Origin: Paenarthrobacter sp. JL.01a
Lineage (GTDB): Bacteria > Actinomycetota > Actinomycetes > Actinomycetales > Micrococcaceae
Reading direction: 5' to 3'
Assembly: GCF_025452095.1 (NCBI RefSeq)
Contig: NZ_CP104877.1
Span: forward strand, 3,906,001 to 3,970,000
DNA: 64,000 nt
Shown: piece by piece, positions 34,985-43,563 of the stretch
Layout: each line of letters starts with the position of its first letter
Position numbering within the stretch: the first letter of the stretch is position 1
Notes under the pieces: generated by a model
The model's input: the letters and a program-made list of their open reading frames with translations, nothing else
What the model was told of the DNA's origin: nothing
Database searches by the model: none
Position numbers and translations under genes: made by a program

Positions 34985-35911
34985 ATGATCGGCGTCCTGT
35001 CCGGGTTCTTCGTGGTGTGGGCCATCATCCTTGTGGGCATGTTCGTGGGCCGGCGCGGCATCCTGGGCGACAACGCCAGGTCGGTGCTGAGCTCCCTGAC
35101 CTTCTTCGTGGCCAGCCCGGCGTTGCTGTTCGAGACCCTGAGCAAAGCGAAGCTTCACGACGTCTTCGCTGCACCCCTCCTGGTCACAGCCGTGGGCGCC
35201 GTGATGACAGGGCTCCTCTTCTTCCTGCTGGTGAAGTTCTGGCTCAAACGCTCCATGCCCGAAGCCCTCATGTCCTCCATGAGTGCGTCCCTGGCAAACT
35301 CTGCCAACCTCGGCATTCCGATTGCCGTGTTTGTCCTCGGCGATGCCAGCTACGTTGCTCCGCTGCTGATCTTCCAGTTGGCGTTCTTTACCCCGATGTA
35401 CCTCATGGCCCTGGATGCCAGCACCAGTTCGCACCGCACCACTCCCCTGCGCTTCGTACTGATGATCGTCAAGAACCCGATGATTGTGGGCTCAGCCCTG
35501 GGGCTCTTGGTCGCAGGTACCGGTTTCCAGTTGCCAACGCTCATCCTGGAGCCGATCCACCTCATTGGCGGGGCCGCGATTCCTGCGATGCTGATGGCGT
35601 TCGGCATGAGCCTGAACGGTTCACGGCCCTTGCAAAAGTCCTCCGGACGCCGGCTCGACACCCTGCTGGCCAGCGGCTTCAAACTCGTGGTGCATCCGTT
35701 GGTCGCGTACCTTTTCGCCAGGTTTGCCTTGGGAATGGACGGGCACGCACTGTTCGCCGCGGTAGTCACCGCAGCCCTGCCCACGGCCCAGAACGTGTTC
35801 GTCGCGGCCAACCGCTACCAAGCGGGAATCACCGTGGCCAAGGACACCGTGCTGATCACGACGATCGTGGCCGTCCCGGCAATGATCGCCGTGGCGTTGC
35901 TGCTCACCTGA
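34985..35911 (+). CDS. AEC-family transporter (second paralogue)
   Basis: A 308-residue AEC protein opening IGVLSGFFVVWAIILVGMFVGRRGILGDNARSVLSSLTF, aligned position by position with the paralogue at 33287 (DGVLKGFFVVGVVLLVGYILGKTNALGPQGSKVLSTLTF). The central motif is NSANLGIPIAVFVLGDASYV and the C-terminal one LPTAQNVFVAANRY. No strong ribosome site precedes the ATG. A 12-codon frame from GTG 34953 ends in TGA overlapping this ATG and could couple translation (weak). A palindromic repeat follows the stop. Confidence 0.87.
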   Translation: MIGVLSGFFVVWAIILVGMFVGRRGILGDNARSVLSSLTFFVASPALLFETLSKAKLHDVFAAPLLVTAVGAVMTGLLFFLLVKFWLKRSMPEALMSSMSASLANSANLGIPIAVFVLGDASYVAPLLIFQLAFFTPMYLMALDASTSSHRTTPLRFVLMIVKNPMIVGSALGLLVAGTGFQLPTLILEPIHLIGGAAIPAMLMAFGMSLNGSRPLQKSSGRRLDTLLASGFKLVVHPLVAYLFARFALGMDGHALFAAVVTAALPTAQNVFVAANRYQAGITVAKDTVLITTIVAVPAMIAVALLLT

Positions 35912-35920
35912 CGCCCCCTA

Positions 35921-35992
35921 TTACCCAACTAGGGGACAGATAATGCTCCACTCAGGCCTGGGTAGAACGTTATCTGTCCCCTAGTTGGGTAA
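35921..35992. repeat. Gene-end palindromic repeat, copy 3
   Basis: The best-formed copy: TTACCCAACTAGGGGACAGA plus TAA on the left and its exact 23-base reverse complement on the right (35970-35992). The inner part differs from the other copies. It separates two convergent genes, the AEC transporter and the GH15 fusion. Confidence 0.88.
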
Positions 35993-36002
35993 CCAAGGCG
36001 GG

Positions 36003-38639
36003 TTATTCGACGTCGGCGGAGGCCAGGTAGTGGTCCAGGAGTTGGGCGCAGCGGATGAAGCCAAGGTGTGAGTACGCCTGCGGGTGGTTGCCCAGGTGGG
36101 TTTCCGTGGCGGGATCGTACTCTTCGGGCAGCAAACCGGTTGGACCGAACAAGGCCACCAGCTGGTTGAACAATTCAAGCGCATCGTCCAACCGCCCCAC
36201 AGCAAGGTACGCCTCGATCAGCCAGGTAGTGCATATGTGGAAGCCGCCCTCCAAACCCGGCAGGCCGTCGTCGTACCTGTACCGGAAAACGGTGGGCCCC
36301 ACGCGCAACTCCCGCTCCACAGCGGTGACCGTATCCAGGAACCTCTGGTCCTGGACGTCCAGAAGCCCGGACAACCCGATGTGCAGGACGGCGGCGTCGA
36401 GGTCAGGGCTGTCGTACGCCACGGTGTAGGACCGCGCCGAGTCGTCCCAGCCATCGCGAAGAACCTCGGCGCGGATGATCTCTGCCTCAGGCGCCCAGTC
36501 AGCGTGGGCGACGCGTCCGTGCCTCGCCGCGGTTTTCAAGGCCCGGTCCAGCGTCACCCAACACATCGTCTTGGTGTAGACGTGGTGCCGCGGCGCGCGC
36601 CGGGCCTCCCAGATGCCGTGGTCAGGCTCATGCCAACGCGCCATGACGGCATGCGCCATCTGCTCCATCAGGTACCAGTGCTCGTCCGGCAGGAAGTCCT
36701 GCCGTTCGGCAAGGTCGCCGATCAGCTCGGCGATAGGCCCGAACACATCCAGCTGGACCTGATGATCAGCGGCGTTTCCAATACGCACCGGACGGGAGCC
36801 GGCATAACCGGGCAGGCTCTCCACGATTGCTTCCGTGGACAGCGGCGCACCGGTGACCGAATACAGCGGGTGCAACCATTCAGGCCCGGGCGCATTTTCC
36901 AGGATCCGGCCCAGCCAATCGAGGAAACCGTGGGCCTCGTTGGTGGATCCCAGCGACACCAACGCGTTGACCGTCATGGATCCGTCGCGCAGCCAGCAGT
37001 AGCGGTAATCCCAGTTGCGCGTCCCGCCAATTCCCTCCGGCAACGACGTCGTTGGGGCGGCCAGGACAGCGCCGGTCGGCTCGTGAACCAGCGACTTCAG
37101 CACCAGGGCAGACCGGCGGACCAGCGACGGTTTCATGGTGGGCAGCTGCAGCGTCTTGACCCACTCGCGCATTTCACGCCCGACGGCGGCACGTCGGAGG
37201 GGTTCGCCGCCCGGGTCCGCGGGCGGCGGCTCGGTATCACCGCAGCGCATGTTCAGGACCACGGGCCCGTCGCCGAGGGCGACTTCCGCGGTGGCCGTTG
37301 CGTAGCGGCCATCGCTGGTGATCGTGAAGGCTACCCCGGGGGCCGCCAGGATGATGGGGTCCGAGGTGCCGAGGATGTGCACTTCTTCGCCGCGGATCTC
37401 CATGCTGAACGGGGCGTTGGCGTAGTCGGGCCGGGGCGCAAAAACCACGCGGGCCGAACCGGTTCCGGACAAGACGCGGACCAGGCTGGTGATGCCCTCG
37501 GGAGCGGGTTCAAGGTAATCGGTCACGGTGACGTCAGCCCAACGGGTCTCCACGATCATGGTGTTGTCCACGTAACGCTGCGCCAGCACCGGGGACGGCT
37601 TCACCGGTTCGACGCTGAAGTGCCCGGCGGGGTCACCGCCCAGGATATGGGCGAACAATGAACCCGAATCAGGCAAGGGGTGGCTCATCCAGCAGACCTT
37701 GGCATCCGGGGTGAGGAGTGCGGTGGATGATCCATTGCCGATCATCGAGTGCCGTTCCAGGCCCACGGCGTCCTCGCCGAACAGCCATGCGCGCCGGAGT
37801 TCGAACAACAAAGCCAGCACGCGCGCAAAGGCTTCCGGGTCCGGAATGGTGTGTCCCGCCGTCGTGCTCCCTGGCCCCACGTGCAGTCCAAGGTCGGGGC
37901 CGCGCAGGGTGGCGAGTGCCTTCTCATCGCTTTCGGCATCGCCCGCGTAGAGGGCGGCGCTGACGCCCAACCGCGCGCGCAACTGTTCCAGTGCCTGGCC
38001 CTTGGCGGGCTCCTCCACCGTAAGATCCAGAACGGACCCGTCCACGATGAAGTAGAGGCCGAACTCGATGGCGATTTTCTGCGCGGCGAACGTTGCTCTT
38101 TCCACGACTTCCGGCGTCGCGGGACGCGTGTGGACACCCACCCCTACCGGTTTCCGCACAACGCTGATGCCCTTTTCGAAACCCACAGCTTCCGTGAGGG
38201 CAGTAGTCACCTGCTGCAGCAGCTGCTCCGTGGCGAGGGAGAGCGTATAGGCGTAGCCCATGTCGAACTCGACACCATGTGAGCCCACCAAATGAACCTC
38301 GGCCGGCAGACGGGATACCGCCGCCAAGTCGCGCAAGGACCTGCCGGAAATGATGGCGGCGTGCGTGTTGGGGAGGGCCGCAAGTGCACGGAGGGCAACG
38401 GCCGCGCTGTCCAGAGGCAGGGTTTCGGTGGAGACTCCTTCGGCCGAGCAGAGCGTTCCGCCGTAATTGCAGGCGACCAGAAGGCCGGGGACCCGGGACA
38501 GGATCCGGAGCTCCGCAAACAACTCCGGCGTGATCCCATTCTCCGCGTCGGACTGAAGAACCGTTCTCAGCAGGCCAAGAGGGAGTGACTTCATCAGCAG
38601 TGCTGAATCGGCGACTGTCTGGTTTAAAGGCGCAGGCAT
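36003..38639 (-). CDS. Trehalose-phosphatase-like / glycoside hydrolase 15 fusion protein
   Basis: An 878-residue two-domain protein. Residues about 40-275 resemble trehalose-6-phosphate phosphatase (AIISGRSLRDLAAVSRLP; VGSHGVEFDMG; YAGDAESDEKAL), but the HAD motif I that should read DYDGT is NYGGT at residues 58-62. Both catalytic aspartates are thus replaced (Asn58, Gly60), and phosphatase activity is unlikely. Residues from about 290 form a GH15 glucoamylase/trehalase domain (SMIGNGSSTALLTPDAKVCW; GGTRNWDYRYCWLRDGSMTV; GLLPEEYDPATETHLGNHPQ), as in mycobacterial GH15 trehalase. It probably hydrolyses trehalose or an alpha-glucan, with the first domain structural or sensory. Confidence 0.88.
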   Translation of the reverse strand: MPAPLNQTVADSALLMKSLPLGLLRTVLQSDAENGITPELFAELRILSRVPGLLVACNYGGTLCSAEGVSTETLPLDSAAVALRALAALPNTHAAIISGRSLRDLAAVSRLPAEVHLVGSHGVEFDMGYAYTLSLATEQLLQQVTTALTEAVGFEKGISVVRKPVGVGVHTRPATPEVVERATFAAQKIAIEFGLYFIVDGSVLDLTVEEPAKGQALEQLRARLGVSAALYAGDAESDEKALATLRGPDLGLHVGPGSTTAGHTIPDPEAFARVLALLFELRRAWLFGEDAVGLERHSMIGNGSSTALLTPDAKVCWMSHPLPDSGSLFAHILGGDPAGHFSVEPVKPSPVLAQRYVDNTMIVETRWADVTVTDYLEPAPEGITSLVRVLSGTGSARVVFAPRPDYANAPFSMEIRGEEVHILGTSDPIILAAPGVAFTITSDGRYATATAEVALGDGPVVLNMRCGDTEPPPADPGGEPLRRAAVGREMREWVKTLQLPTMKPSLVRRSALVLKSLVHEPTGAVLAAPTTSLPEGIGGTRNWDYRYCWLRDGSMTVNALVSLGSTNEAHGFLDWLGRILENAPGPEWLHPLYSVTGAPLSTEAIVESLPGYAGSRPVRIGNAADHQVQLDVFGPIAELIGDLAERQDFLPDEHWYLMEQMAHAVMARWHEPDHGIWEARRAPRHHVYTKTMCWVTLDRALKTAARHGRVAHADWAPEAEIIRAEVLRDGWDDSARSYTVAYDSPDLDAAVLHIGLSGLLDVQDQRFLDTVTAVERELRVGPTVFRYRYDDGLPGLEGGFHICTTWLIEAYLAVGRLDDALELFNQLVALFGPTGLLPEEYDPATETHLGNHPQAYSHLGFIRCAQLLDHYLASADVE

Positions 38640-38698
38640 AGCGAATCCTTCCGAAGCGGATAGCTAAAGTTTCCGCCCGATGGGTTTCGCTTGCCTAC

Positions 38699-38717
38699 CT
38701 CGTTTATTGCAAACGAG
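38699..38717. other. Small perfect hairpin upstream of the GH15 fusion
   Basis: CTCGTTT and AAACGAG form a 7-bp stem around ATTGC, in the 106-bp gap between the LLM gene end and the GH15 fusion start (both minus strand). It could be an operator or weak terminator; no T-run is seen. Confidence 0.35.
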
Positions 38718-38745
38718 TAAAGTCTTTCCTTGGATTTATCCGGGC

Positions 38746-39735
38746 CTATGCCGGCACGAGTCCGGCGACGTCGGCCAGCAGCTCAACGGACCGCAACCGC
38801 TCCTCCGTGCCGACGCTCTGGTGTGCCACGATCAATTCGTCGGCGTCGGAGAACGCGGCGAATTCATCAAGGTAGTCGCGGACCACGTCCTTGGTGCCGA
38901 CGGCGGAGAACTTCATCATCTGGGCGATGTGCTGGCCCTGCGGGGAATCGAGCACCATGTCTGCTTCGTCGTCGGTGAACTCGCGGCCGCCGCCGAAGAA
39001 CAGCGAGACACGTGCGCGCTTGACCGCCAAGTGGATGGCCTGGGCCTCGGCGTTGCTGTCAGCCGCGGTGACGTTTACGCCTGCGATCACGTGCGGTTCG
39101 GACAGCTGTTCCGAGGGCTTGAACTCGCGGCGGTAAATGGCCACGGCGTCCTGGAGCGCAGCAGGGGCAAAGTGTGAAGCGAACGCATATGGCAGGCCCA
39201 ACTGGGCGGCCAACTGCGCACCGAACAGCGAAGACCCAAGAATGTAGAGCGGTACGTTGGTGCCCTTGCCCGGCGTCGCTTCAACACCCTGGATGCGGGT
39301 GGGGCCCGTGAGGTAGCCCTGCAGTTCCAGGACGTCCTGCGGGAACCTGTCCGAAGACGTGTGGTCGCGGCGCAGGGCACGCATGGTGTTTTGGTCACTG
39401 CCCGGGGCACGTCCCAGACCGAGGTCGATCCGGCCCGGGTGCAGCGTTTCCAGGGTGCCGAACTGCTCCGCGATGGTAAGCGGCGAATGGTTGGGCAGCA
39501 TGACGCCGCCGGCACCGAGGCGGATGGTCTTGGTATGCGCGGCCACGTGGGCGATCAGCACGCTCGTGGCCGAGGACGCGATGGCGGACATGTTGTGGTG
39601 CTCGGCGTACCAAACCCGGCGGTAGCCCAGTTCTTCAGCCTTCTGCGCCATAGCCACACTGCCCGCGAGGCTTTCCGCCACCGTCTGGCCCTTCCCGATG
39701 GTTGCCAGGTCGAGGATGGAAAGAGGAACAGTCAC
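38746..39735 (-). CDS. LLM-class flavin-dependent oxidoreductase (luciferase-like)
   Basis: A 329-residue bacterial-luciferase-like monooxygenase. The GTG at 39735 follows GAAAGG and gives [17 protein letters not shown], the usual start of this subgroup; earlier in-frame codons were rejected. Family elements are [64 protein letters not shown] and [15 protein letters not shown]. It would use reduced flavin and O2. It is divergent from an orphan amino-acid binding protein that is a paralogue of the SBP at 51759, linking it to the monooxygenase cluster downstream. Confidence 0.88.
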   Translation of the reverse strand: MTVPLSILDLATIGKGQTVAESLAGSVAMAQKAEELGYRRVWYAEHHNMSAIASSATSVLIAHVAAHTKTIRLGAGGVMLPNHSPLTIAEQFGTLETLHPGRIDLGLGRAPGSDQNTMRALRRDHTSSDRFPQDVLELQGYLTGPTRIQGVEATPGKGTNVPLYILGSSLFGAQLAAQLGLPYAFASHFAPAALQDAVAIYRREFKPSEQLSEPHVIAGVNVTAADSNAEAQAIHLAVKRARVSLFFGGGREFTDDEADMVLDSPQGQHIAQMMKFSAVGTKDVVRDYLDEFAAFSDADELIVAHQSVGTEERLRSVELLADVAGLVPA

Positions 39736-39991
39736 GGGGAAGCCTTTCGGTACGTTTCGCGGTGCCCTCTTCTGCTTGCCGGGCACTTAAGCGACAACGA
39801 CGGCGGCCCCCGGCTTATTTCTGTGAGTTGCGTCGCGTGGTGGTTCCGAGCCGCTTTGTGACCCTGTTGGACGCCTTGTTAAGTGCCGTGAACCCTTGTA
39901 TCCCAGCGTTTCGGGCTGCTTTGACCGCCCTCCCGGCCGACCCGGATAGTTGCAGCCAAGACCTCGCATCAGAGCCTTCAAAGGAGAACCA

Positions 39992-40975
39992 ATGGCACGA
40001 ATTACAGCCGCTTCCGGCGTCACTGCGGCGCTCGCCGCCGCCGCCCTGCTGGGGCTGGCGGCATGCTCGGATCCGGGAGCAACGGCAGCCGCGTCAGCCC
40101 CGGCGTCGAACGCTTCAACCAGCGCAACCAAGCAGTTCAACCTCACCCCGCAGCAGGACCGCATCAAGGTCTCGGTGGACCCGGCGGCAGCCGCCCTGGT
40201 TCCCGCCGCCATCAAGGCCGACGGCAAACTGACCGTGGTGACCACGGGAGGAACTCCCCCGCTGAGCACTTTCGCCACTGATAACAAGACCCTGATCGGC
40301 AGCGAAGTGGACATTGCCTACGCCGTCGGCGAGAGCCTGGGGCTGCAGGTGGAAGTACTGCCGGTTGCTTGGGCCGACTGGCCGCTGGGCGTAGAGTCCG
40401 GCAAGTACGAAGCCGTCCTCTCCAACGTCACCGTGACTGAGGCACGCAAGGAGAAGTTCGACTTCGCCACCTACCGCAACGACCTCCTGGGCTTCTACGC
40501 CAGGGCCGATTCGGACATCTCCACGGTGAAGGAACCCAAGGACGTGGCCGGCAAGCGCATCATCGTCGGTTCGGGCACCAACCAGGAAGCCATCCTGGTG
40601 CGCTGGGACGAGGAGAACAAGAAAAACGGCTTGAAGCCGGTCGAGTTCCAGTATTACGACGACGACTCCGCCTCCCAGCTCGCCCTGCAGTCCGGACGCG
40701 CGGACCTGACGTTCGGGCCCAACGCTTCCGCCGCCTACAAGGCCGCGAAGGACGGCAAGACCAAGCAGGTAGGCACCCTTGAGGGTGGCTGGCCGCTGAA
40801 GGCGGAAATCGCGTTCACTACCCAGAAGGGCAACGGCTTGGCTGTCGCAGCCCAGGCCGCCCTCAACACCCTCATCAAGGACGGCAACTACGGCAAGATC
40901 CTGGACCGCTGGGGACTGTCGTCCGAGGCCATCCCCGCATCAGAGCTGAACCCGCCGGGCCTGCCCAAGAAGTAG
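39992..40975 (+). CDS. Orphan ABC substrate-binding lipoprotein (amino-acid type)
   Basis: A 327-residue SBP_bac_3 lipoprotein; the ATG at 39992 has AAGGAG upstream, and the signal ends LLGLAAC with the lipidated Cys. It is clearly paralogous to the SBP at 51759: both have VPAAI..DGKLTV.TT.G..PLS, an EVDIA segment, WPL, a SGKYEAVLSN/SGDFEAVFSN pair, VGSGTNQE and a C-terminal YxKxLxRWGLSxEAxP. No permease or ATPase gene is adjacent, so it may share the transporter at 52776-54652. Repeat copy 4 begins 20 bp downstream. Confidence 0.88.
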   Translation: MARITAASGVTAALAAAALLGLAACSDPGATAAASAPASNASTSATKQFNLTPQQDRIKVSVDPAAAALVPAAIKADGKLTVVTTGGTPPLSTFATDNKTLIGSEVDIAYAVGESLGLQVEVLPVAWADWPLGVESGKYEAVLSNVTVTEARKEKFDFATYRNDLLGFYARADSDISTVKEPKDVAGKRIIVGSGTNQEAILVRWDEENKKNGLKPVEFQYYDDDSASQLALQSGRADLTFGPNASAAYKAAKDGKTKQVGTLEGGWPLKAEIAFTTQKGNGLAVAAQAALNTLIKDGNYGKILDRWGLSSEAIPASELNPPGLPKK

Positions 40976-40995
40976 CGCCCCTACCCAAGGAGCTC

Positions 40996-41042
40996 ACCCA
41001 ACTGGGGGACAGCAAACGTCCTAATGACTCGTTCATTGGAGC
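40996..41042. repeat. Palindromic repeat copy 4, left half (interrupted by IS)
   Basis: ACCCAACTGGGGGACAGCAA and the following bases match the left arm and loop of the gene-end repeat. The matching right arm (CGTTTGCTGTCCCCCAGTTG and onwards) is found at 42507-42528, beyond the insertion sequence. Removing the element and one target copy restores a continuous palindrome. Confidence 0.85.
41028..41042. repeat. Target-site duplication, left
   Basis: CTCGTTCATTGGAGC is present in identical form at 42492-42506, directly flanking the TGT...ACA ends of the insertion sequence. A 15-bp duplication lies at the upper end of the range given for IS481 elements. Confidence 0.85.
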
Positions 41043-42491
41043 TGTGGAGTCTCATGACTTAATGGACAGTTCTGTCTCATGACTTCGTAGACACTCTGTC
41101 TCAGGACATCGTGGACATTTGTCGGGCGGGTTTGCTGCTGTCCATGAGTAAATCCCAGCCCGACATCAAGATCCGGCATGCTGTGGCAACGTGGTCCGAG
41201 GATTCGCCCAGGGGCGCGGTTACAGCGTTCTGCAGGAAGCACAATGTCTCCCGGGCCTGGTTTTACCGGGTCCGGGCGGCCGCTTCGGAGGTCGGGCCAG
41301 TGAAAGCGCTGGAGAAGAAACCCACGGTCCCGAAGACCATGCCCACTGTCACGGAGCCGGCCATGATCGAGCTGCTGCTCGATACTCGAGCAGACCTCCA
41401 GGACAGGGGCCTCGATCACGGCCCGCTCTCCGTCATCGCCAAGCTCTCCAGGATGGGTCTGAAGCCGCCGTCGCGAGCCACCGTGGCCAGGATCTTTGTC
41501 CGGGCCGGAATGGTCGTGCCCGAGCCTCGGAAGAAGCCACGGAGCGCGTACAAACGCTTCGTCTATCCGCAACCGAACGCGTGCTGGCAGATCGACTCGA
41601 CCGAGTGGCAGCTCGCCGGCGGTAAGAAAGTGGCGATCTTCCAACTCATAGATGACCATTCGCGTCTGGCCCTGGCGTCCTTGGTCGCGACCGGGGAAAC
41701 CAGTGCTGCCGCTATCGCCGTCGTCACGCAGGCGATCGACCGCCACGGAACGCCACAGAGATTCCTCTCTGACAACGGCACGGCACTGAATCCCACCCGT
41801 CGCGGGCGCTCCGGGGCTCTGGTGGAGTTCCTCAAAGCCCTGGGTGTCGAACCGATCACGGGCAAACCCTACAAACCCACCACCCAAGGCAAGAACGAAC
41901 GCTTCCATCAGACCTTGCACCGATACCTGCACCGGCAGCCACCGGCGTCCACCATGACCGCACTTCAGGCCCAAGTGGACGCCTTCGACCTGTATTACAA
42001 CAACGAACGCGAACATCAGGGCCTGCCAGCAGGAATGACACCAATCGAAGCATGGAACGCCACACCCAAAACACCCCCACCGCTCACCCCTGCACCCGTT
42101 TCACCCTGCCGGGAACGGCAGAGCGCGCAACGAACAGTGAACCGAAGCGGATCCGTGACGATCCTCGGAACCCATTTCAAGCTAGGCAAAGAACACATCG
42201 GCACCATCGTGCACGTCCTCTACGACGACGCCGACATCATGTTCTTCGGAGCACAAGGCACCGAGATCATCACTCACCCCCGGCCACCGCGAGGAACCCG
42301 GTACGTCGGCAACGGTAAACCCTCGGGAGTCGCCGCCGACCCCCGAGGCGCCCGCAAGAAAAGAACCACCTACCCACAACTCAAACCCCGGAACCCCACA
42401 CACCAGGACGAACTGTCTACACAGTCATGAGACATCAACTGTCTACGAAGTCCTGAGACATGAACTGTCTACAAGGTCCTGAGACATGACA
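41043..42491 (+). mobile_element. IS481-family insertion sequence
   Basis: A complete 1449-bp element. It begins TGT and ends ACA, is bounded by a perfect 15-bp target duplication, and carries one DDE transposase. Both ends contain a repeated block, roughly GTCTCA(T/G)GAC-N4-6-GACA, present about three times at each end in inverted orientation. It inserted into the loop of palindromic repeat copy 4, between an orphan SBP gene and the dehydratase gene, and disrupts no coding sequence. The intact ends, transposase and duplication suggest a recent insertion. Confidence 0.9.
41144..42430 (+). CDS. IS481-family DDE transposase
   Basis: A 428-residue transposase. A helix-turn-helix region (GAVTAFCRKHNVSRAWFYRVRAA) is followed by the RNase-H-like core with the DDE residues in CWQIDSTEWQL, RFLSDNGTAL and GKNERFHQTLHRYLH. 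The region YYNNEREHQGLPAGMTPIEAW is typical of the rve superfamily, and the C-terminal domain is rich in Pro/Arg. The ATG at 41144 is preferred; a GTG at 41111 in the same frame lies within the terminal repeats. No frameshift is visible, so the element should be competent to move. Confidence 0.93.
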   Translation: MSKSQPDIKIRHAVATWSEDSPRGAVTAFCRKHNVSRAWFYRVRAAASEVGPVKALEKKPTVPKTMPTVTEPAMIELLLDTRADLQDRGLDHGPLSVIAKLSRMGLKPPSRATVARIFVRAGMVVPEPRKKPRSAYKRFVYPQPNACWQIDSTEWQLAGGKKVAIFQLIDDHSRLALASLVATGETSAAAIAVVTQAIDRHGTPQRFLSDNGTALNPTRRGRSGALVEFLKALGVEPITGKPYKPTTQGKNERFHQTLHRYLHRQPPASTMTALQAQVDAFDLYYNNEREHQGLPAGMTPIEAWNATPKTPPPLTPAPVSPCRERQSAQRTVNRSGSVTILGTHFKLGKEHIGTIVHVLYDDADIMFFGAQGTEIITHPRPPRGTRYVGNGKPSGVAADPRGARKKRTTYPQLKPRNPTHQDELSTQS

Positions 42492-42530
42492 CTCGTTCAT
42501 TGGAGCGTTTGCTGTCCCCCAGTTGGGTTA
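42492..42530. repeat. Target-site duplication, right, and right half of palindrome copy 4
   Basis: Bases 42492-42506 repeat the 15-bp target. Bases 42507-42528 are the right arm of repeat copy 4 and end AGTTGGGT, followed by the TAA-type stop of the minus-strand dehydratase gene region. Confidence 0.85.
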
Positions 42531-42531
42531 A

Positions 42532-43461
42532 TCAGAGCTGTGATGGGTCCGTGTTCGCGCCACACAGTACGACGGCGACCGTCTCACCATCGCGCGGGGC
42601 GTACGCACCCGAGAGCAGCGCGGCATACGCTGCCGCAGCACCGTGTTCCACCAGGATCCGGTGCTTCTCCCATAGGGCACGCCGGGCATCCACGATGTCC
42701 TGGTCCGTCACGAGCACACTCTCCACCCCGGTCCGGCGGGCCACCCCAAAGCCGATCTCTCCCACCCGGCGGGCACCCAGGGAATCAGCGGCAATTCCGG
42801 AGACCGCGACATCCACCGGTTCCCCCTGCGCCAAAGCAGTGTGCAGGGTGGGAACCGTTTCCGGCTCAACAGCGACAACGTGCGCCCGGCCTTCAGCTGC
42901 CGCCGCAATGCCGCCCATCAACCCACCGCCGCCGACAGCGACGAGGATGGTATCGACGTCGGGCAGTTCGTCCAAAAGCTCAAGCCCAACGCCACCGGCG
43001 CCGGCCACGATTTCAGGCTGGCCGTAGGCGTGGCAGTAGACGGCGCCCTTCTCCTGGGCGAAGGTGACGGCAGCCGCGTAGGCCTCGGCGTACTCTGCAC
43101 CGCCTTGGACCACGGTGGCCCCTATGGCATAGAGCTTGTGGACCTTGTTCGCCGGAGCGGATTCCGGAACGAAAACAGTTGCCGGGACGCCGAGCTTGGC
43201 CGCAGCATAGGCGTTGGCCAGTCCAGCGTTGCCTCCCGAGGCCACCACAATCCCCACGGCAGGGTCGAGCTCGCCGCTCTCCCTGGCAGTGAGCAGCCGG
43301 TTGAAGGCGCCGCGGGCCTTGAAGGATCCCGTGTGCTGCATGTATTCGCATTTGAACCACAGATGGTATGGCTCGCCGTTTCCACTCTCCGCCATGGGAG
43401 TGTGCCGAACCCAGCCAGCCGTCCGGGTGTAGGCGGCTTCTACTTCTTCGCGTGTGACCAT
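42532..43461 (-). CDS. PLP-dependent threonine/serine dehydratase family protein
   Basis: A 309-residue fold-type II PLP enzyme. The ATG at 43461 gives VTREEVEAAYTRTAGWVRHTP; a longer start at 43488 is possible. The PLP lysine lies in HTGSFKARGAFNRLL, the Asn loop in ASGGNAGLANAYAA, and the phosphate-binding glycine run in VAVGGGGLMGG. It is shorter than biosynthetic IlvA and lacks its regulatory domain, so it is a catabolic threonine/serine or hydroxy-amino-acid dehydratase. Its 3' end abuts repeat copy 4. Confidence 0.88.
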   Translation of the reverse strand: MVTREEVEAAYTRTAGWVRHTPMAESGNGEPYHLWFKCEYMQHTGSFKARGAFNRLLTARESGELDPAVGIVVASGGNAGLANAYAAAKLGVPATVFVPESAPANKVHKLYAIGATVVQGGAEYAEAYAAAVTFAQEKGAVYCHAYGQPEIVAGAGGVGLELLDELPDVDTILVAVGGGGLMGGIAAAAEGRAHVVAVEPETVPTLHTALAQGEPVDVAVSGIAADSLGARRVGEIGFGVARRTGVESVLVTDQDIVDARRALWEKHRILVEHGAAAAYAALLSGAYAPRDGETVAVVLCGANTDPSQL

Positions 43462-43563
43462 CGTGGCTGCACCTTTCGTCAGGTTCATCCTATGGTTGGC
43501 GGGGATTTCCGGGCACGCCCAATCCTTCATTGCCGGCCCATGGCCTGCATCTGTAAGTTACGG

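Noticed and set aside
34953..34988. 12-codon frame (GTG to TGA) overlapping the second AEC start
   Set aside because: Could be a coupling leader, but it has no ribosome site and is too short to support from sequence alone.
36084..37661. 525-codon plus-strand frame opposite the GH15 fusion
   Set aside because: Shadow of the GH15 gene, whose frame carries all expected motifs.
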